DNA of 5,023 bases from the NCBI GenBank assembly GCA_030052355.1, contig JASIGS010000230.1, forward strand, positions 1 to 5,023, written 5' to 3'. The stretch comes from Streptosporangiaceae bacterium. GTDB lineage: Bacteria; Actinomycetota; Actinomycetes; Streptosporangiales; Streptosporangiaceae. The position numbers and the translations under genes are program-made. Below are positions 4,786 through 5,023 of this stretch, piece by piece. The number at the start of each line of letters is the position of its first letter. Position 1 is the first letter of the stretch. The notes under the pieces are model-generated. The model was not told the origin of the DNA. It made no database searches and saw nothing but the letters and a program-made list of their open reading frames with translations.

Positions 4786-5023
4786 CTATCGGCGGAACGC
4801 GGCTCGAACCGCAGCGGCGGTGGACCTGAAGTACTCGGGTGGTTCGATGAAGCCCCACTCGTTGAATCTCGATCCATTGGTGACGCCGCGCCGGTAGCCG
4901 AAGCAGGCGAGGTAGAGCGTCCGGATATACATGACCGCCTCGAGCCGCTCGAGTTCGTCGTCGGTCGGCTCGACATGCCGGCGGTAGGCGCTGACGGCGG
5001 CGTCGATCCGTTCGTGGTTCGGC
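4786..5023 (-). CDS. C-terminal part of a probable aminoglycoside phosphotransferase-family kinase (partial)
   Basis: The minus strand is open from the window edge to a TAG at 4786-4788, giving 78 residues with strong G/C third positions. It reads from PNHERIDAAVSAYRRHVEPT through ELERLEAVMYIRTLYLACFGY to NEWGFIEPPEYFRSTAAAV and ends AAFRR. The helical pattern, with an 'aYrrhvepT..El.rLe..m..RpLylacf.yrr' stretch, resembles the C-terminal lobe of the APH/choline-kinase-like phosphotransferase superfamily, which includes homoserine kinase type II-like proteins. The catalytic segments (HGDlh..N, iDfe) would lie beyond the right edge, so the kinase call rests on resemblance of the tail only. The substrate is unknown. 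The gene is complete at its 3' end. About 210 bases separate it from the next gene, so it probably belongs to a different unit. Confidence 0.55.
   Translation of the reverse strand, partial: PNHERIDAAVSAYRRHVEPTDDELERLEAVMYIRTLYLACFGYRRGVTNGSRFNEWGFIEPPEYFRSTAAAVRAAFRR

Noticed and set aside
4641..4976. 111-codon minus-strand open frame
   Set aside because: It is Ser/Arg/Pro-rich and out of frame with the phosphotransferase tail, which has better codon bias and recognisable sequence up to its TAG at 4786.
1..5023. CRISPR array, tRNA, rRNA, insertion sequence, phage or defence system
   Set aside because: No regularly spaced repeats, clover-leaf tRNA sequence, transposase motifs with terminal repeats, or known defence-gene domains could be found by reading both strands.

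Overview
This is GC-rich actinobacterial DNA (by eye about two-thirds G+C, with strong third-position G/C bias). The protein families agree: a SigG-type ECF sigma factor with a SnoaL-like tail, a TIGR03086/mycothiol-type DinB-like protein, a DUF1707 protein with a LiaF-like C-terminus, and a small five-pass membrane protein of a type common in actinomycetes. A filamentous or soil actinomycete is likely, but I cannot place it to genus. Nothing points to a mobile element, CRISPR array, rRNA or tRNA.

Layout: positions 1-35 hold the last codons of a plus-strand gene. A strong Shine-Dalgarno follows, then a 64-codon plus-strand ORF (50-244) that converges on and overlaps the end of the sigma-factor gene. 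Everything after that is on the minus strand. Read in the direction of transcription, from the right edge leftwards, it runs: the C-terminus of a probable phosphotransferase/kinase (4786-5023); a gap of about 210 bases; a five-helix membrane protein (4066-4572); a RimJ-type GNAT acetyltransferase (3481-4011); a DUF1707/LiaF-like protein (2726-3352); a class I SAM methyltransferase (1849-2649); and finally a tight two-gene unit, a TIGR03086 protein (1108-1659) followed three bases later by the ECF sigma factor (130-1104).

The only clear operon is the TIGR03086-sigma pair. The upstream gene has a good Shine-Dalgarno and a GTG start, and the sigma factor probably depends on translational coupling. 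The other four complete minus-strand genes lack a recognisable Shine-Dalgarno. Each has a -10-like hexamer 6-8 bases before a plausible start codon, as expected of separately transcribed leaderless genes. They look like independent housekeeping or stress genes and not one pathway. I found no convincing new multi-gene system. The points most worth checking are the convergent overlapping small ORF at the left end, the coupled sigma/TIGR03086 pair with no anti-sigma gene, and the run of apparently leaderless genes.
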